Below are positions 36,608-37,693 of a DNA stretch of 37,693 bases, piece by piece. A program made the translations under genes and the position numbers. The notes below the pieces were generated by a model, which saw nothing but the letters and a program-made list of their open reading frames with translations, was not told the DNA's origin and made no database searches. Within the stretch, counting starts at the first letter, position 1. Every line of letters begins with the position of its first letter. This stretch comes from Clostridiaceae bacterium (GTDB lineage: Bacteria > Bacillota > Clostridia > Saccharofermentanales > DTU023). The stretch lies in assembly GCA_012800435.1 (NCBI GenBank), contig JAAZJH010000046.1:1-37693 (forward strand). The letters run 5' to 3'.

Positions 36608-36968
36608 CCGACGCTCCTTTCGACTCATCAAACACATGATTGATTTGTTGTTTTCTCGGCAAAATACCTCGATCCTCCTGCGTCTCAACGACCATCCCAT
36701 CTTCAAGATACGTCGTGCATGTCCGGACATTGGGCTTCCCATTCACCACCATAAGACACGAACTGCAGTTGCCGATCGCACAATAAAATCCGCGCGCGCG
36801 TTTCGTCTTAAAATGACGGCCAAACACTTGAACACCGTTTGCGAAGAGAGCCGAGGCAACCGTGTCACCTTCTCTTCCTACCATCGGGCGTCCGTCAAAT
36901 GTGAATGATAGTATCGCGCCTTTTTTAAATTGTAAGATCGGATGACTCTCGATCCGTTGATCGTCCAC
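36597..36968 (-). CDS. [2Fe-2S]-binding subunit (HcnA/sarcosine oxidase alpha N-terminus-like)
   Basis: A small plant-type ferredoxin subunit of the dehydrogenase complex. With the GTG start chosen here it has 123 residues. They begin near RIESHPILQF, the usual family start, and continue with FTFDGRPMVGREGDTVASAL. The [2Fe-2S] ligands are Cys63, Cys68, Cys71 and Cys84 (C-x4-C-x2-C-x12-C). The GTG at 36968 has AGAGG exactly 5 nt upstream. The frame is open to 37088, but the TTG there and an ATG at 37076 have no ribosome site, and the extra 40 residues resemble no known part. The short product of 123 residues corresponds to HcnA-type subunits. It overlaps the FAD/NAD subunit and follows the dehydrogenase pruA in the same direction. 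Confidence 0.82.
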   Translation of the reverse strand: MDDQRIESHPILQFKKGAILSFTFDGRPMVGREGDTVASALFANGVQVFGRHFKTKRARGFYCAIGNCSSCLMVVNGKPNVRTCTTYLEDGMVVETQEDRGILPRKQQINHVFDESKGASDDV

Positions 36969-36973
36969 AAAAA

Positions 36974-36978
36974 CCTCT
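36974..36978 (-). promoter_or_regulatory. Ribosome binding site that fixes the [2Fe-2S] subunit start
   Basis: AGAGG on the minus strand is followed by TTTTT and then the GTG at 36968. The same AGAGG-TTTTT-GTG arrangement initiates mutS2. It supports the internal GTG over the upstream TTG or ATG, which lack such a site. Confidence 0.6.
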
Positions 36979-37091
36979 TTCTTTTTTGGCGCACCTATCA
37001 CCGGAGAGCAAGACAAGATATCACTATCGACTTGAAATTCCGGTGAAGAGCATTGTACGTCGCCATCAGTCCTCATACTAAAAAACAAAGT

Positions 37092-37693
37092 TCAGGCGTC
37101 GCCGTCCTCTTTCATATATGGATACGCGATGTCCTTAGAAGGCACAAATGTTTCTTTTATTACACGCGGACTTGTCCAACGAATCATGTTAAAAATAGAA
37201 CCCGCCTTATCGTTTGTGCCAGATACGCGTGAACCACCGAACGGCTGCTGTCCGACAACGGCTCCCGTCGGTTTGTCATTGATGTAAAAGTTTCCGGCTG
37301 CTCCGCTAAGTTTCCACTCCATCTTGATCAAGGCTTCACGGTCTTGGGCGAACACAGCACCGGTTAAAGCATAAGGTGACGTCGTATCACAAAGTTCAAG
37401 TGTCTCATCCAGCTGATCATCATCATAAGGATAGACCGTCAGAACAGGTCCAAAAATTTCCTCAACCATGCTGGGATAATGCGGATCTTTTGCTTCGATG
37501 ACGGTTGGAAAGATGAAGTAGCCTTTACTATCGTCATAATGGCCACAGAGAACCTCCGCATCATCCGACGCATGTGCGTCATCGATATACCCCTTGATCG
37601 TGTCGAAGGCATTCTGATCGATCACGGCGCCCATAAACGTCGTAAAATCAGCGGGATTGCCTACTTTAAGCTCGTCAATTTCTTTTAGTAAAA
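37092..37693 (-). CDS. pruA: L-glutamate gamma-semialdehyde (P5C) dehydrogenase, C-terminal part
   Basis: This is the C-terminal 200 residues of an NAD-dependent aldehyde dehydrogenase that oxidises glutamate gamma-semialdehyde to glutamate, the second step of proline breakdown. The gene runs off the right edge, so the start and probably the catalytic cysteine and general base lie outside. Visible are VGNPADFTTFMGAVID, EEIFGPVLTVYPYDD, GNFYINDKPTGAVVGQQPFGG, SGTNDKAGS and RWTSPR, all characteristic of P5C dehydrogenase rather than other aldehyde dehydrogenases. The stop lies 123 nt before the [2Fe-2S] subunit GTG, and the genes point the same way. Its presence is the main reason to assign the downstream complex to proline oxidation. 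Confidence 0.92.
   Translation of the reverse strand, partial: LLKEIDELKVGNPADFTTFMGAVIDQNAFDTIKGYIDDAHASDDAEVLCGHYDDSKGYFIFPTVIEAKDPHYPSMVEEIFGPVLTVYPYDDDQLDETLELCDTTSPYALTGAVFAQDREALIKMEWKLSGAAGNFYINDKPTGAVVGQQPFGGSRVSGTNDKAGSIFNMIRWTSPRVIKETFVPSKDIAYPYMKEDGDA

Noticed and set aside
1-37693. Search for CRISPR arrays, insertion sequences, integrases, phage genes and restriction or defence systems
   Set aside because: None was seen; the gene content is metabolic, transport and repair, and intergenic gaps are short.

Overview
The window reads as a chromosomal segment of a Gram-positive anaerobe of the Clostridia type (Bacillota). The basis is a GlgC/GlgD pair, a pyrophosphate-type phosphofructokinase, MutS2, a Firmicutes-style heterodimeric ABC exporter, a surface protein with a sortase-like tail, strong purine-rich ribosome binding sites and frequent GTG starts. 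There is no rRNA gene, so genus and species cannot be named. I saw no phage gene, insertion sequence or CRISPR array.

Layout. Positions 5-87 hold a tRNA-Leu(GAG) on the minus strand. Its promoter lies back to back with one driving a plus-strand ABC transporter pair (295-2791) and probably the following phosphofructokinase (2843-4084). A bidirectional terminator near 4185-4221 separates these from a long minus-strand block. In transcription order that block contains tldD-tldE (31197-28481), a heterodimeric ABC exporter (28385-24743), a type 4 uracil-DNA glycosylase, uvrB, an alpha-phosphoglucomutase, dnaE, pgsA, mutS2 and the glycogen operon glgB-glgC-glgD-glgA plus a GH13 hydrolase (12422-4316). 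At 31397-33289 a plus-strand gene encodes a secreted, probably wall-anchored 5'-nucleotidase, closed by a strong bidirectional terminator at 33368-33408. The right end (33431-37693, minus strand) is an amino-acid oxidation cluster: the C-terminal part of a delta-1-pyrroline-5-carboxylate dehydrogenase and four subunits of a flavin/iron-sulfur dehydrogenase.

How the genes fit together. The glycogen genes make and branch glycogen from ADP-glucose, the GH13 enzyme trims it, and phosphoglucomutase supplies glucose 1-phosphate. GlgC releases pyrophosphate, which the neighbouring phosphofructokinase appears able to use. UvrB, uracil-DNA glycosylase, DnaE and MutS2 form a loose DNA replication and repair group. 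The right-end cluster most likely oxidises proline (or a related imino acid) to pyrroline-5-carboxylate and then glutamate.

Less ordinary points are a 113-nt interrupted palindrome between dnaE and pgsA, a duplicated translation-start region with a 35-codon micro-ORF inside the oxidation cluster, and relocation of the BFD-like [2Fe-2S] domain onto a ferredoxin in that complex. Others are an FPATG sorting signal and altered signature motifs in GlgA and in the Smr domain of MutS2. Most of the window is otherwise ordinary housekeeping content.
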